Notes: a model not told the origin generated them from the sequence alone. Positions 19,398-29,927 are shown, numbered from the stretch's first letter. The stretch: DNA of 64,000 nt from Xanthomonas chitinilytica (GCF_026107455.2 NZ_JAPCHY010000010.1:1-64000); one strand, 5' to 3'. Numbers and translations: made by a program.

Positions 19398-21538
19398 GTG
19401 AAATGAAACCGCTGCTGATCGAGCTGGGCGTGGAGGAGCTGCCGGTCAAGGCGCTGCCGGGCCTGTCGCAGGCGTTCTTCGACGGCGTGATCGATGGCCT
19501 GGCCAGGCGCGGCGTCGCCTTCGACCGCGAAGGCGCCAAGCCGCTGTCCACCCCGCGCCGGTTGACGGTGCTGCTGCCGGGCGTGGAAACCGAACAGCCG
19601 GAACAGCGCTCGGAAGTGCTGGGCCCGTACGTGAACATCGCGCTGGATGCCGACGGCCAGCCGACCAAGGCGTTGCAGGGCTTCGCCGCCAAGGCCGGGA
19701 TCGAGTGGACCGCGCTGGAGCGCACCAGCGACGCCAAGGGCGAGCGCTTCGTGCATCGTTCGGTCACGCCGGGCGCGCGCACCGCGCAGCTGCTGCCGGA
19801 GATCCTGCGCGAGGCCATCGCCGCGATGCCGATTCCCAAGCCGATGCGCTGGAGCGACCACGACTACGGCTTCGCCCGTCCGGTGCACTGGCTGGTGCTG
19901 CTGCACGGCAAGGACGTGGTGCCGGCCAGCGTGCTCGGCGTCGATGCCGACCGCATGAGCCGCGGCCACCGCTTCATGCACGACAAGCAGGTGTGGCTGA
20001 GCACGCCGACGGATTACGTCGAGTCGCTCAGGGCCGCGTTCGTGCTGGTCGATCCGGATGCGCGCCGCGAGCGCATCGTGCACGAGGTCAATGCCGCCGC
20101 CGCCAGGGCCGGCGGCGTGGCGCGCATCACCGACGACAACCTCGAGCAGGTGGTGAACCTGGTCGAGTGGCCGTCCGCGGTGCTGTGCGGCTTCGAGCGC
20201 GAGTTCCTGGCGGTGCCGCAGGAAGCGCTGATCGAGACCATGGAGGTCAACCAGAAATTCTTCCCGGTGCTGGACGGCGCCGGCAAGCTGACCGAGAAGT
20301 TCATCGGCATCGCCAACATCGAGTCGAAGGACGTGGCCGAAGTGGCCAAGGGCTACGAGCGGGTGATCCGCCCGCGCTTCTCCGATGCCAAGTTCTTCTT
20401 CGACGAGGACCTCAAGCAGGGCCTGGTGGCGATGGGCGAGGGCCTCAAGAGCGTCACCTACCAGGCCAAGCTGGGCAGCGTGGCCGACAAGGTGCAGCGC
20501 GTATCGGCGCTGGCGCAGGCCATCGCCCCGCAGGTGGGCGTTGACCCGGTGCTGGCCAAGCGCGCGGCCGAACTGGCCAAGAACGACCTGCAGTCGCGCA
20601 TGGTCAACGAATTCCCCGAATTGCAGGGCATCGCCGGCCGCCACTACGCCATCGCCGGCGGCGAGGGCAGCGACGTGGCGCTGGCGATCGACGAGGCCTA
20701 CCAGCCGCGCTTCGGCGGCGACGACATCGCGCTGTCGCCGCTGGGCAAGGTGCTGGCGATCGCCGAGCGCCTGGACACGCTGGCCGGCGGCTTCGCCGCG
20801 GGGTTGAAGCCGACCGGCAACAAGGACCCGTTCGCGCTGCGGCGCAATGCGCTGGGGTTGGCGCGGACGGTCATTGAGTCGGGTTTTGATCTGGATATTT
20901 CGGACTTACTTGGTGTTGCCTTCGGCAATGTGGATGAAAGTCGCGTCGAAGTCATGCAAAGAAATGCTTCTGCAAAGGGCGGCCTTCAGCTAGTTGGAAT
21001 GGGTGTAGTCAATCCCGACCCGAGGCCAACCGACTTGTACGACTTCATCCTCGACCGCTTGCGCGGCTACTACACCGACAAGGGCGTCCCGGCTACCCAC
21101 TTCAACGCGGTGGCCGAACTGAAACCGGCCTCGCTGTACGACTTCGACCGCCGCATCGATGCCATCGGCACCTTCGCCACCTTGCCGGAGGCCGAGGCAC
21201 TGGCCGCGGCCAACAAGCGCATCCGCAACATCCTGCGCAAGGTCGAGGGCGAGATTCCGGGGCAGATCGACCCGGCGCTGCTGGCCGAGCCGGCCGAGAG
21301 CGAGCTGGCCGAAGCCGTGGTCGCCGCCATCGACGACACCAACGCCACGCTGGCGCAGAAGGATTACGTGGCCGTGCTCGGCCGCCTGGCGCGGCTGCGC
21401 CCGCAGGTGGACGCGTTCTTCGACAAGGTGATGGTCAACGTCGACGATCCGGCCGTGCGCGGCAACCGCCTGGCGCTGCTGCGCACCCTGGGCGACCGCC
21501 TGGGCAGCGTCGCCGCGATCGAGCACCTGTCCGGCTGA
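19394..21538 (+). CDS. glyS: Glycyl-tRNA synthetase beta subunit
   Basis: 714-residue tRNA-binding subunit. [20 protein letters not shown] opens the protein; [20 protein letters not shown] and [20 protein letters not shown] are conserved blocks, and the C-terminal anticodon-binding region contains [20 protein letters not shown]. The region 20881-21000 is about 48% GC (counted), against near 70% around it, and encodes an extended stretch ([20 protein letters not shown]...) where homologues are usually shorter. The frame is intact throughout. Confidence 0.96.
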   Translation: MSEMKPLLIELGVEELPVKALPGLSQAFFDGVIDGLARRGVAFDREGAKPLSTPRRLTVLLPGVETEQPEQRSEVLGPYVNIALDADGQPTKALQGFAAKAGIEWTALERTSDAKGERFVHRSVTPGARTAQLLPEILREAIAAMPIPKPMRWSDHDYGFARPVHWLVLLHGKDVVPASVLGVDADRMSRGHRFMHDKQVWLSTPTDYVESLRAAFVLVDPDARRERIVHEVNAAAARAGGVARITDDNLEQVVNLVEWPSAVLCGFEREFLAVPQEALIETMEVNQKFFPVLDGAGKLTEKFIGIANIESKDVAEVAKGYERVIRPRFSDAKFFFDEDLKQGLVAMGEGLKSVTYQAKLGSVADKVQRVSALAQAIAPQVGVDPVLAKRAAELAKNDLQSRMVNEFPELQGIAGRHYAIAGGEGSDVALAIDEAYQPRFGGDDIALSPLGKVLAIAERLDTLAGGFAAGLKPTGNKDPFALRRNALGLARTVIESGFDLDISDLLGVAFGNVDESRVEVMQRNASAKGGLQLVGMGVVNPDPRPTDLYDFILDRLRGYYTDKGVPATHFNAVAELKPASLYDFDRRIDAIGTFATLPEAEALAAANKRIRNILRKVEGEIPGQIDPALLAEPAESELAEAVVAAIDDTNATLAQKDYVAVLGRLARLRPQVDAFFDKVMVNVDDPAVRGNRLALLRTLGDRLGSVAAIEHLSG

Positions 21539-21556
21539 TTGACGTTGCCCGCGATG

Positions 21557-21581
21557 GCCGGCGATCCGCAAGATCGCCGGC
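21557..21581 (+). terminator. Hairpin after glyS
   Basis: GCCGGCGAT, seven-base loop, ATCGCCGGC. No T-run follows; probable transcript end of the glyQS operon. Confidence 0.45.
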
Positions 21582-21680
21582 TGCGCGTTGCGGTGCCGGT
21601 TTGCGGCTGACCATCTTGGAGGGGGCTGCGGTAGGTACGATGGCGAGGTTCTTTGCCAGAAGGCAGTCCGTGCCTTTCTG

Positions 21681-21742
21681 TCGCGACTGACGTCGCTCCT
21701 ACAAGGCAGCAGGGAACCCTGTAGGAGCGACGTCAGTCGCGA
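21681..21742. repeat. GTAG-type REP inverted pair, inward orientation
   Basis: Perfect 22-bp arms: 21681-21702 begins TCGCGACTGACGTCGCTCC; 21721-21742 begins GTAGGAGCGACGTCAGTCGC. Here the GTAG ends face inward, opposite to the pair at 5850, so both dimer arrangements exist in this genome. Confidence 0.85.
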
Positions 21743-21871
21743 GCTTTTCGAGCAGCAGATGCGCCCCGCGAATGCGCACGCCGCGTCGACGCGCAGCAGG
21801 CATCCGTTCACGGCGATTTAACTGCGTCTGTGAAGCACGTCATGCGATATCGTCTGTCGCCGACGCCCCGT

Positions 21872-21877
21872 TATGCT
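21872..21877 (+). promoter_or_regulatory. -10 element of tamA
   Basis: TATGCT six bases before the ATG at 21884, predicting a leaderless or nearly leaderless mRNA. Confidence 0.45.
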
Positions 21878-21883
21878 GTGGCG

Positions 21884-23668
21884 ATGCAGCCAAGATTCCT
21901 CGCCTCGCTCGCCCTGTTCCTGTGCCTTGCCGCGGTCGCGACCGCGCATGCCCGCGGCACCATCGAAAAGGTGGAGATCACCGGGCTGGACAAGGACGAC
22001 GACGCGGCGATGATCGAGAACATCGAGGTCTCGCTGACGCTGTACGAGAGCCTGGGCAAGGTACAGGGCGAATCGCGGCTGGAGTACCTGCTGGCCCAGG
22101 CCGAACGCCAGACCGCCCAGGCGCTGGAGCCGTTCGGCTACTACAACCCGACCATCACCGTGGAGGCGCCGCGCGAGGGCGACCGCCTGCAGGTGCGGAT
22201 CCACGTCGACAAGGGCGAGCCGGTACGGGTGCGGCGCGCGGACATCGCCATCACCGGCCCGGGCGAGGACGACCGGTACCTGCAGCAGGACCTGCGCGAC
22301 TTCCAGCCGCGCAAGGGCGAGGTGTTCGACCACACCGCCTACGAATCCAGCAAGGTGGTGATCACCCGGCGGCTGGCCGAGCGCGGCTATTTCGATGCCG
22401 ACTTCACCCAGCGCCAGGTGGCGGTGACGCGCGCGGAGAACGCCGCCGACATCGACCTGAGCTGGGACAGCGGCGGCCGCTACGACATGGGGCCGACCCG
22501 CTTCCACCAGGACTACTTCAACCAGGACCTGTTCGACCCGCTGGTGTACTGGGAAGAAGGCAGCTACTACCACGAGGGCAAGCTGGACCGGCTGCGCGAG
22601 TCGCTGACCAAGCTGGACTACTTCAGCACCATCGACATCCAGCCGCGGCCGGAGGAGGCCGACGACGACTGGCGGGTGCCGGTGGACGTGAACCTGGCGC
22701 TGGCCAAGCGCAACATCTACTCGGCCGGCCTGAGCTATGGCAGCGAGAGCGGCGCCGGTGTGCGCGCCGGCGTCGACCGCCGCTACGTCAACCGCCGCGG
22801 GCACAAGCTCAGCACCCAGCTGGACTACGCGCAGAAGCGCAAGAGCCTGACCACCAGCTACCGCGTCCCGGCGTTCCACTGGCTGGACGGCTGGTACACG
22901 CTCACCGCCGCCGCCTACGACGAGCAGACCGACTACATCGACCTGCGCAACGTGCGCCTGATCGGCAGCCGCAGCGGCGAGATCAACGAGCACTGGACCG
23001 CGATCGCCTCGATCAACGCGCTGCGCGAGCGCTGGCGCTACAGCTCGGCCGACAGCTTCGAGGGCTCGCGCTACGAATACTCCACGCTGCTGTACCCGCA
23101 GCTGGTGGCCGACTACGTGGCGGTGGACGACGAGTTCTTCCCGCGCCGCGGCTTCAGCGGCAACGCCACCCTGCGCGGCGGCGTCGAAGGCGCCGGCTCG
23201 GACACCAGCTTCGTGCAGGTGCACGCCACGCTGCGCTGGTACCTGCCGATCGGCGACAGCAACCGCCTGGTCCTGCGCGGCGAGGGCGGCACCACCTGGA
23301 CCAGCGACCTGGTGGCGATGCCGCCGAGCCTGCGCTACTTCGCCGGCGGCGACCGCAGCATCCGCGGCTACGCCTTCCGCGAGGTCGGGCCGCGCACGCC
23401 GGCGCCGGACAAGTTCGCGCTCGGCGCCAAGAACGTGGTCACCGCCAGCGCCGAATACGAACACTATTTCGGCGGCGGTCCATGGGGCGCGGCGGTATTC
23501 GTCGACACCGGCAGCGCGTTCGACAACGACATCGACCTGCACACCGGCGTCGGTTTCGGCGTGCGCTGGAAATCGCCGGTCGGGCCGGTGCGAGTGGACA
23601 TCGCCCACGGCCTGAACCATCCCGATTCGCAATTCCAGCTGTACCTCAACATCGGAGCGGACCTGTGA
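21884..23668 (+). CDS. tamA: Translocation and assembly module outer-membrane subunit TamA
   Basis: 594-residue Omp85-superfamily protein that works with TamB in outer-membrane protein insertion or lipid transport. A signal peptide (MQPRFLASLALFLCLAAVAT) ends near AHARG. Residues about 22-260 form POTRA domains (IEKVEITGLDKDDDAAMIEN; RVRRADIAITGPGEDDRYL). The rest is a beta-barrel with the Omp85 motif region FAGGDRSIRGYAFREVGPR and a terminal aromatic strand (FQLYLNIGADL). Upstream in-frame starts at 21830 and 21842 lack a signal peptide at the N-terminus. The stop overlaps the GTG of tamB (GTGA). Confidence 0.93.
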   Translation: MQPRFLASLALFLCLAAVATAHARGTIEKVEITGLDKDDDAAMIENIEVSLTLYESLGKVQGESRLEYLLAQAERQTAQALEPFGYYNPTITVEAPREGDRLQVRIHVDKGEPVRVRRADIAITGPGEDDRYLQQDLRDFQPRKGEVFDHTAYESSKVVITRRLAERGYFDADFTQRQVAVTRAENAADIDLSWDSGGRYDMGPTRFHQDYFNQDLFDPLVYWEEGSYYHEGKLDRLRESLTKLDYFSTIDIQPRPEEADDDWRVPVDVNLALAKRNIYSAGLSYGSESGAGVRAGVDRRYVNRRGHKLSTQLDYAQKRKSLTTSYRVPAFHWLDGWYTLTAAAYDEQTDYIDLRNVRLIGSRSGEINEHWTAIASINALRERWRYSSADSFEGSRYEYSTLLYPQLVADYVAVDDEFFPRRGFSGNATLRGGVEGAGSDTSFVQVHATLRWYLPIGDSNRLVLRGEGGTTWTSDLVAMPPSLRYFAGGDRSIRGYAFREVGPRTPAPDKFALGAKNVVTASAEYEHYFGGGPWGAAVFVDTGSAFDNDIDLHTGVGFGVRWKSPVGPVRVDIAHGLNHPDSQFQLYLNIGADL

Positions 23669-26600
23669 GCCGGCCTGCCGACGACATCACCCCGGAACAG
23701 CGCGAAGCGCGCATCGCCGAACTGCGCGCGCGCCGCCGGGCGCGGCTGCGGGTGCTGGCCGTCCGCAGCGGCATCGCCTTCGGCGCGCTGGCGGTGCTGC
23801 TGCTGTTGCTGCTGTACTGGCTGCTGCAGACCGTGGCCGGGCGCGAGGTGCTGATGGCGCAGGTGGTGGCGCGGCTGCCGGCCGGCGCCACGCTGACCTG
23901 GGAGCGTGCCGAGGGGCCGCTGGCCGGGCCGCTGATCCTGCACGACCTGGAGTTCCGCTACGACGACCTGCACTTCACCGCCAAGCGCGCCTACCTGGAC
24001 CCTGACATCCGTCCGCTGCTGGGCCGCAAGCTGCGGCTGGACGCGCTGCAGATCACCGGCGCCACGCTCAACCTGGGCAAGAGCGACGAGCCGTTCGAGC
24101 TGCCGTCGTGGCCCGGCTCGCTGCCGCAGATCGAGATGCCGCTGGCGATCCAGGCCGACAGCATCGTCATCGACGGCTTCCGCATCACCCAGCTGGAGCA
24201 GCCGCTGATCGACATCGCCAAGGTGCGCGGCGGGCTGGAGATCGCCAACGGCGAGCTGCGCACCCGCCAGCTGCAGGTCGAAAGCGACCGCGGCGATTTC
24301 CGCCTGCACGGCGACTACCTGCCGCGGCGCGACTACCGCACCGACCTGGTGGTGTCGGCGCGGCTGCCGGCCGCGCCGGGCCGCACCCCGGCCTCGCTGG
24401 GGCTGGTGGCGCGCGGCGACCTGGCGAAGATGGAAGTGGCGCTGGCCGGCAACGCCCCGGCGCCGCTGCAGGCGCAGCTGGTATTCACCGGCCGCACCGA
24501 TCCGGTGTGGGCGCTGACCGCGCGCAGCGACGCGCTGGACCTGTCGCTGCTGATGCCGCCGTCCGGCGATGCCGGCGATGGCGAGCCGCTGGCGTTCGAC
24601 TTCACCGCCGAGGGCAAGGGCGGCCGCGCACAGCTGCAGGGCAACGCCCGCTATGGCGACATGGCGGTGGTGCTGGAGCCGTCGCGCGTCAGCCTGGACG
24701 ACCAGGTGCTGTCGGTGGCGCCGCTGGTGGTCAATGCCTTCGACGGCCGCATCCGCCTCAACGGCACCGCCGATTTCCGCGACACGGACAACGCCAACTT
24801 CCGTTTCTCGGTGATCGCCAGCCAGCTGCGCTTCGTGCCCGCCGCCGATCCCGCTACCCCGGGGCAGGCGCCGGTGCCGGTGGAACTGGTGGAAGCGCGC
24901 ATGGGCCTGGCCGGCAACCCGCAGAACTGGGCCGCGGTCGGCACCGCCACGCTCGAACGCGACGGCGAGCAGGCGCACCTGCAGTTCGACGGCCGCGGCA
25001 ACGAGAACAACCTGCAGTTCAAGCAACTGCACGCCACCACGCCGGGTGGCGAACTGGACGTCACCGGCACGCTGGGATGGGCGCCGGCGCTGGAGTGGGA
25101 CCTGACGGCGAAACTGGGCGGCTTCGATCCCGGCTATTTCGCGCCGGGCTGGGACGGGCGCCTGTCCGGCCAGCTGGCCAGCCGCGGCCGGCAACTGCCG
25201 GCGCCCGCCGCCGGTGCCGCCAGCCCGGGCTACGAGGCGCGCCTGGACATTCCCGGCCTGAAGGGCACGCTGCGCGGCCGCCCGCTCGACGGCAAGGGCC
25301 GCTTCGCCCTGCAGGGCCAGCAGGGCGAGGGCGAGCTGACGCTGGCGCTGGGCGGCAGCCGGGTGCAAGCCAAGGGCAAGGTCGGCGACCGGCTGGACAT
25401 CGACGCGCAGCTGCAGCCGCTGCAACTGGACGACCTGCTGCCCGGCGGCAGCGGCAGCCTGCGCGGCAGCGTGCAGGTGCAGGGGCCGCGCAATGCGCCG
25501 GACATCACCGCCGAACTGTCCGGCAACGGCCTGCGCTGGGACGACTGGAGCGCCGACAGCCTGAGCCTGCAGGGACGGCTGCCGTGGCGCGGCGACAACG
25601 GCACGCTGGCGCTGCGCGGCAGCGCGATCGACGTCGGCATGGTGCTGGACAGCGTGCGCGTGGACGCCCGCGGCAGCATGGAGGACCTGCGTGTGGACGC
25701 GCAGCTGGGCAACGAGATGGCGCAGCTGGCGCTGCAGGGCGGCGTGCGCCAGGCCGGGCAGCAATGGCGCGGCGAGCTGGACGTGCTGCGCATCGACCCG
25801 GCCAAGGGCGCGCCGTGGCACTTGCGGCAGCCGGCCAGCTTCAGCGTGCAGGGCGCGGACTTCACCCTGACCGACACCTGCCTGGGCGCGGCCACCGGCG
25901 GCGCGCTGTGCCTGGCCGCCAACTGGCCGCGCGAGGGCCTGGTGCTGCGCGGCGACGCGTTGCCGCTGTCGCTGGTGCAGCCGTGGCTGCCGCCCAACGC
26001 CGGCCGCCGCATGCACCTGCGCGGCGAACTGACCCTGGACGGCTCGCTGCGTCCGCGCGGCAACGCCTGGGAGGGCGGGTTGAAGGTGGCCTCGCTGGAG
26101 GGCGGCATCCGCCTGGGCGACAACGCCCGCGGCGAACTGGTGCGCTACGACCATTTCTCCTGGGACGTGGACCTGACCCCGCAGCGCATCCATTCGCGGC
26201 TGGGCGTCGGCTTCCAGGGCGACGGCTACGTCGACGCCACCGTGGAGACCGGCTGGGATGCCGCCGCGCCGTTGACCGGCGAGCTGTACCTGCACATGTC
26301 GCGGCTGTACTGGATGGAGCTGTTCTCGCCGGACCTGGTGCGTCCGCAGGGCGTGATCGAAGGCCACGTCAGCCTGCGCGGCACCCGTTCGCAGCCGTCG
26401 CTGGGCGGCGAGGCACGGCTGAGCAACTTCACCGGGGAGTTCCCGGCGCTGGGCCTGAACTTCACCGAGGGCAAGGGCAACTTCACCGCGCAGCCGGACG
26501 GCTCGGCGCGCATCAACGCCTCGCTGCGTTCGGGCGAAGGCACGCTGGTGGTCGACGGCGGGCTGTCGTGGTTCGGCGACGCCACGCCGCTGCAGCTGCA

Positions 26601-27522
26601 CATCAGCGGCAACAACGTGCTGGTGGCCAACACCAGCGAGTTGCGCGCGGTGGCCAATCCGGACCTGGACTTCACCATCGTCGGCCGCACCATGCAGCTG
26701 CGTGGCAGCGTCAACATTCCCGAGGCCGACCTGGACCTGGAACGACTGGACCGCGGCACCTCGGTGTCCGAGGACGTGGTGGTGCTGGACCCGGCCGATC
26801 CGGAGGAAACCGCTTCCTCGCCGCTGGACATGGACCTGGCGGTGACCCTGGGCGACGCGGTGAAGATGTCCGGCTTCGGGCTCAAGGGCGCGCTGGCCGG
26901 CAAGATGCAGGTGCGCGCGCGCCCGGGCCGCGAGATGACCGCCACCGGCGGGCTGGAAGTGAGCGGGCGCTACAAGGCCTACGGCCAGGACCTGACCATC
27001 ACCCGCGGCCACCTGGTGTGGAGCAACCACGTCGTATCCGACCCACGCATCAACATCCGCGCCCAGCGCGTGATCGGCGACGTTACCGCCGGCATCGACG
27101 TCACCGGCCGCGCCCTGGCGCCGCGCGCCGACGTCTGGTCCGAACCGGCGATGTCGCAGTCCGAGGCGCTGGCCTACCTGGTGCTGGGCCGCAGCCTGAC
27201 CGGCGTCGGCGGCGACCAGGCGCAGCAGGTCAACGCCGCTGCGGCGGCGCTGTCGGCCGGCAGCGGACTGCTGGCCTCGCAGCTGGGCGCCAAGCTCGGC
27301 TTCGACGACGCCGGCGTCAGCCAATCGCGCGCGCTGGGCGGCTCGGTGGTCGGCGTCGGCAAATACCTCTCGCCCAAACTGTACGTCGGCTACGGCGTCT
27401 CGCTGGTCGGCAGCGGCTCGGTGCTGACGCTCAAATACCTGCTGCGCCGCGGCTTCGACATCGAAGTGGAATCGAGCACGGTGGAGAACCGCGGCTCGAT
27501 CAACTGGCGCAGGGAGAAGTAG
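23665..27522 (+). CDS. tamB: Translocation/assembly module subunit TamB (AsmA-like)
   Basis: 1285-residue AsmA-like protein anchored in the inner membrane and spanning the periplasm as a long beta-taco groove. After a charged N-terminus (ITPEQREARIAELRARRRAR) one membrane helix follows at about residues 34-56 (IAFGALAVLLLLLLYWLL). The central region is repetitive beta structure. The C-terminal DUF490/TamB domain is seen in MQLRGSVNIPEADLDLERLD, GKMQVRARPGREMTATGGLE and YVGYGVSLVGSGSVLTLKYL. The start is GTG 23665, overlapping the tamA stop, which implies coupled translation; the frame is open further upstream through tamA but that is a high-GC artefact. Confidence 0.94.
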   Translation: MSRPADDITPEQREARIAELRARRRARLRVLAVRSGIAFGALAVLLLLLLYWLLQTVAGREVLMAQVVARLPAGATLTWERAEGPLAGPLILHDLEFRYDDLHFTAKRAYLDPDIRPLLGRKLRLDALQITGATLNLGKSDEPFELPSWPGSLPQIEMPLAIQADSIVIDGFRITQLEQPLIDIAKVRGGLEIANGELRTRQLQVESDRGDFRLHGDYLPRRDYRTDLVVSARLPAAPGRTPASLGLVARGDLAKMEVALAGNAPAPLQAQLVFTGRTDPVWALTARSDALDLSLLMPPSGDAGDGEPLAFDFTAEGKGGRAQLQGNARYGDMAVVLEPSRVSLDDQVLSVAPLVVNAFDGRIRLNGTADFRDTDNANFRFSVIASQLRFVPAADPATPGQAPVPVELVEARMGLAGNPQNWAAVGTATLERDGEQAHLQFDGRGNENNLQFKQLHATTPGGELDVTGTLGWAPALEWDLTAKLGGFDPGYFAPGWDGRLSGQLASRGRQLPAPAAGAASPGYEARLDIPGLKGTLRGRPLDGKGRFALQGQQGEGELTLALGGSRVQAKGKVGDRLDIDAQLQPLQLDDLLPGGSGSLRGSVQVQGPRNAPDITAELSGNGLRWDDWSADSLSLQGRLPWRGDNGTLALRGSAIDVGMVLDSVRVDARGSMEDLRVDAQLGNEMAQLALQGGVRQAGQQWRGELDVLRIDPAKGAPWHLRQPASFSVQGADFTLTDTCLGAATGGALCLAANWPREGLVLRGDALPLSLVQPWLPPNAGRRMHLRGELTLDGSLRPRGNAWEGGLKVASLEGGIRLGDNARGELVRYDHFSWDVDLTPQRIHSRLGVGFQGDGYVDATVETGWDAAAPLTGELYLHMSRLYWMELFSPDLVRPQGVIEGHVSLRGTRSQPSLGGEARLSNFTGEFPALGLNFTEGKGNFTAQPDGSARINASLRSGEGTLVVDGGLSWFGDATPLQLHISGNNVLVANTSELRAVANPDLDFTIVGRTMQLRGSVNIPEADLDLERLDRGTSVSEDVVVLDPADPEETASSPLDMDLAVTLGDAVKMSGFGLKGALAGKMQVRARPGREMTATGGLEVSGRYKAYGQDLTITRGHLVWSNHVVSDPRINIRAQRVIGDVTAGIDVTGRALAPRADVWSEPAMSQSEALAYLVLGRSLTGVGGDQAQQVNAAAAALSAGSGLLASQLGAKLGFDDAGVSQSRALGGSVVGVGKYLSPKLYVGYGVSLVGSGSVLTLKYLLRRGFDIEVESSTVENRGSINWRREK

Positions 27523-27729
27523 CCGGTTCCCCCGCTGGCCGCAGGCAGAAACTGGGGAAGGGCATAGATGCGCAGCGTGCTGCTGTCTGCGGTGCTGCTG
27601 GTGGGCCGAAAGGCATGGGTGGGTGACGCGCTGCAGGTGACGGCGTGCCCCCATGACCGTTGGCGGTTGCCCAGCCAGGGAACCGGGGCTACCGTCGCCG
27701 TTTGACCTGCTCGTGCCTGTGGAGTGCCC

Positions 27730-29874
27730 ATGAATCGCAAACCCCTGACCGCCGCGCTTGCGCTGGGACTGGCCGTCGCCGCCACCGCCCATGCCGATGA
27801 AGGCATGTGGATGCCGACCCAGCTGCCGGAACTGGCCAAGTCGATGAAGGCCGCCGGTTTCAAGGGCAATCCTTCCGGCCTGGCCGACGTCACCGCGCCG
27901 CCGCTCAGCGCGGTGGTGCGTGCCGGCGGCGGCACCGGCTCGTTCGTTTCGCCGGAGGGACTGCTGCTGACCAACCACCACGTGGCGATGGGGGTGATCC
28001 AGTACAACTCCAGCCCGGAACACGACTTCATCGCCGATGGTTTCATCGCCACGGGCCGCGCCGACGAGCGTCCGGCCAACCCGGATTTCCGGGTGATGGT
28101 GACGGTGGGCTTCGACAAGGTCACCGACGAGGTGCTGGCCGATGCGCGCGGCAAGACCGGTCGTGCCTATTACGACGCGGTGGACCGCGCCGGCAAGCGC
28201 ATCGTCGCCGAGTGCGAGGCCGACGGCGCGGTGCGCTGCTCGGTGGCCAACATGTACTACGGCACGGACTTCTACCGCATCCGCCAGCTCGAGCTGCAGG
28301 ACGTGCGGCTGGTGTACGCGCCGCCGCGCGCGATCGGCAACTACGGCGACGAGATCGACAACTTCATGTGGCCGCGCCACACCGGCGACTTCACCCTGCT
28401 GCGCGCCTATGTCGGTAGGGACGGCAAGCCGGCGGCCTACAGCCCGGACAACGTGCCCTACGCGCCGCCGGCGCACCTGAAGCTGTCGCTGGAAGGCCCG
28501 AAGGAAGGCGACTACGCGATGCTGGCCGGCTATCCAGGGATCACCTACCGCCACCGCACCGCCGGCGAGTTCGCCAGCCAGATCGACACGGTGCTGCCGC
28601 GCCGGGTGGAGGTGTTCCAGCAGCTGATCGACACCATCGAGGCCGCCACCGCCGCCGATGCCGCCGCGCGCACCCGCTACGCCTCGCAGCTGCAATCGCT
28701 GAAGAACAACCGCAAGCGCGCCGCCGGCGAACTGGAAGGGCTGCTGCGCAGCGATGCCAAGACCCGCCGCGCGGCCGACGAGCAGGCGATGCTGGCCGCC
28801 ACCGACGGCAAGTATCGTGGCGACATCGACGCGCTGCTGGTCTCGCTGTCGCAGGGCGATGCCCTGGCCGAACGCGATTTCCTGCTGGAGCTGATCGCCG
28901 GGCAGACCCAGCTGTTGCGTTCGGCGCTGCTGCTCGAGCGCCTGCGCATCGAGTCGACCAGGCCCGATGCCGAACGCGAGAGCGGCTACCAGCAGCGCGA
29001 CCAGGCGCTGATCGAAGGCACGCTCAAGCAGGTGCAGCGCCGCTACGATCCGGCGGTGGAGAAGGTGCTGCTGACCGCGTTGCTCACCCGCTACCAGCAG
29101 CTGCCCGACGCGCAGCGCGTGCCCGAGTTCGACGCTGCCTTCGGCCGCACTCCGGCGCAGCTGGGCAAGGCGCTGGATGCGCTCTACGCCGGCACCCGGC
29201 TGGGCGAGGAGGGCGAGCGCCTGGCGCGCTTCGCCGCCGCGCGCGAAGGCAAGCCGCTGGCGGCCGATCCGCTGCTGGCTGCGACCGCACCGCTGGTGGC
29301 CGCGCAGCTGCGGCTGGAGAACGAGCGCAAGGAACGCGAGGGCGAGCAGCTGCGGCTGCGTCCGGCCTACATGCAGGCGCTGTTCGCCTGGCGCAGCAGC
29401 CAGGGCCGCGCGCTGTACCCGGACGCCAACCGCACCCTGCGCATCAGCTACGGCAAGGTCGAGGCGCTGCACCCGCGCGATGCGGTGCACTTCCCGCCGG
29501 TGACCACGGTGGCCGGCATCGTCGAGAAGAACACCGATGCCTATCCGTTCGATGCGCCCCGGCCGCTGCTCGACGCCATCGCCAAGGGCGATTTCGGCAA
29601 CACCGCCGACCCGGCGCTGAAGACCCAGACGGTCAATTTCCTCACCAACCTGGACACCACCGGCGGCAACTCCGGCTCGCCGGTGCTCAACGCCAAGGGC
29701 GAGCTGATCGGCCTGAACTTCGATTCCAACTGGGAATCGGTCAGCGCCAACTGGTGGTTCGACCCGCGCTACAAGCGTGCGGTGCACGTGGACATGCGCT
29801 ACATGCGCTGGCTGATGGCCAAGGTCTACCCGGCGCCCGGCCTGCTGGCGGAGATGGGCGTGCCGCAGGAATAG
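27730..29874 (+). CDS. S46 family dipeptidyl-peptidase (DPP7/DPP11 type)
   Basis: 714-residue exported exopeptidase that removes dipeptides from peptide N-termini, usually periplasmic. The signal peptide is MNRKPLTAALALGLAVAATA, cleaved near AHA-DEG. The catalytic His is one of H83/H84 in LLLTNHHVAMG, Asp is in NFMWPRHTGDF, and Ser648 is in TGGNSGSPVLN. The family specificity position, 18 residues after the catalytic Ser, is Gly in DPP7 and Arg in DPP11; here it is Ser666 (FDSNWE). This suggests a DPP7-like pocket for uncharged residues, but the subtype is not settled. An in-frame GTG at 27724 is an alternative start. Confidence 0.93.
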   Translation: MNRKPLTAALALGLAVAATAHADEGMWMPTQLPELAKSMKAAGFKGNPSGLADVTAPPLSAVVRAGGGTGSFVSPEGLLLTNHHVAMGVIQYNSSPEHDFIADGFIATGRADERPANPDFRVMVTVGFDKVTDEVLADARGKTGRAYYDAVDRAGKRIVAECEADGAVRCSVANMYYGTDFYRIRQLELQDVRLVYAPPRAIGNYGDEIDNFMWPRHTGDFTLLRAYVGRDGKPAAYSPDNVPYAPPAHLKLSLEGPKEGDYAMLAGYPGITYRHRTAGEFASQIDTVLPRRVEVFQQLIDTIEAATAADAAARTRYASQLQSLKNNRKRAAGELEGLLRSDAKTRRAADEQAMLAATDGKYRGDIDALLVSLSQGDALAERDFLLELIAGQTQLLRSALLLERLRIESTRPDAERESGYQQRDQALIEGTLKQVQRRYDPAVEKVLLTALLTRYQQLPDAQRVPEFDAAFGRTPAQLGKALDALYAGTRLGEEGERLARFAAAREGKPLAADPLLAATAPLVAAQLRLENERKEREGEQLRLRPAYMQALFAWRSSQGRALYPDANRTLRISYGKVEALHPRDAVHFPPVTTVAGIVEKNTDAYPFDAPRPLLDAIAKGDFGNTADPALKTQTVNFLTNLDTTGGNSGSPVLNAKGELIGLNFDSNWESVSANWWFDPRYKRAVHVDMRYMRWLMAKVYPAPGLLAEMGVPQE

Positions 29875-29889
29875 CCGTCATGGCGGTCG

Positions 29890-29925
29890 CCGCGGCCCGC
29901 CGGTTTGGCCGGCCGCCGGCCGCGG
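29890..29925 (+). terminator. GC-rich hairpin after the S46 peptidase gene
   Basis: CCGCGGCC (29890-29897) pairs with GGCCGCGG (29918-29925). No T-run. It also lies just ahead of the regulator promoter. Confidence 0.4.
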
Positions 29926-29927
29926 GC

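Noticed and set aside
21772..23664. Upstream in-frame extension of tamB through tamA in another frame
   Set aside because: The GTG at 23665 overlapping the tamA stop gives a normal-length TamB with a proper N-terminal helix.
27568..27705. 45-codon ORF (MRSVLLSAVLLVG...) ahead of the S46 peptidase gene
   Set aside because: The hydrophobic start is suggestive, but no strong ribosome-binding site or homology supports it, and it overlaps the likely peptidase promoter.
23464..29787. 2107-codon minus-strand frame opposite tamB and the S46 peptidase
   Set aside because: Same artefact: repetitive Gln/Arg/Ala composition, no domain, no start context.
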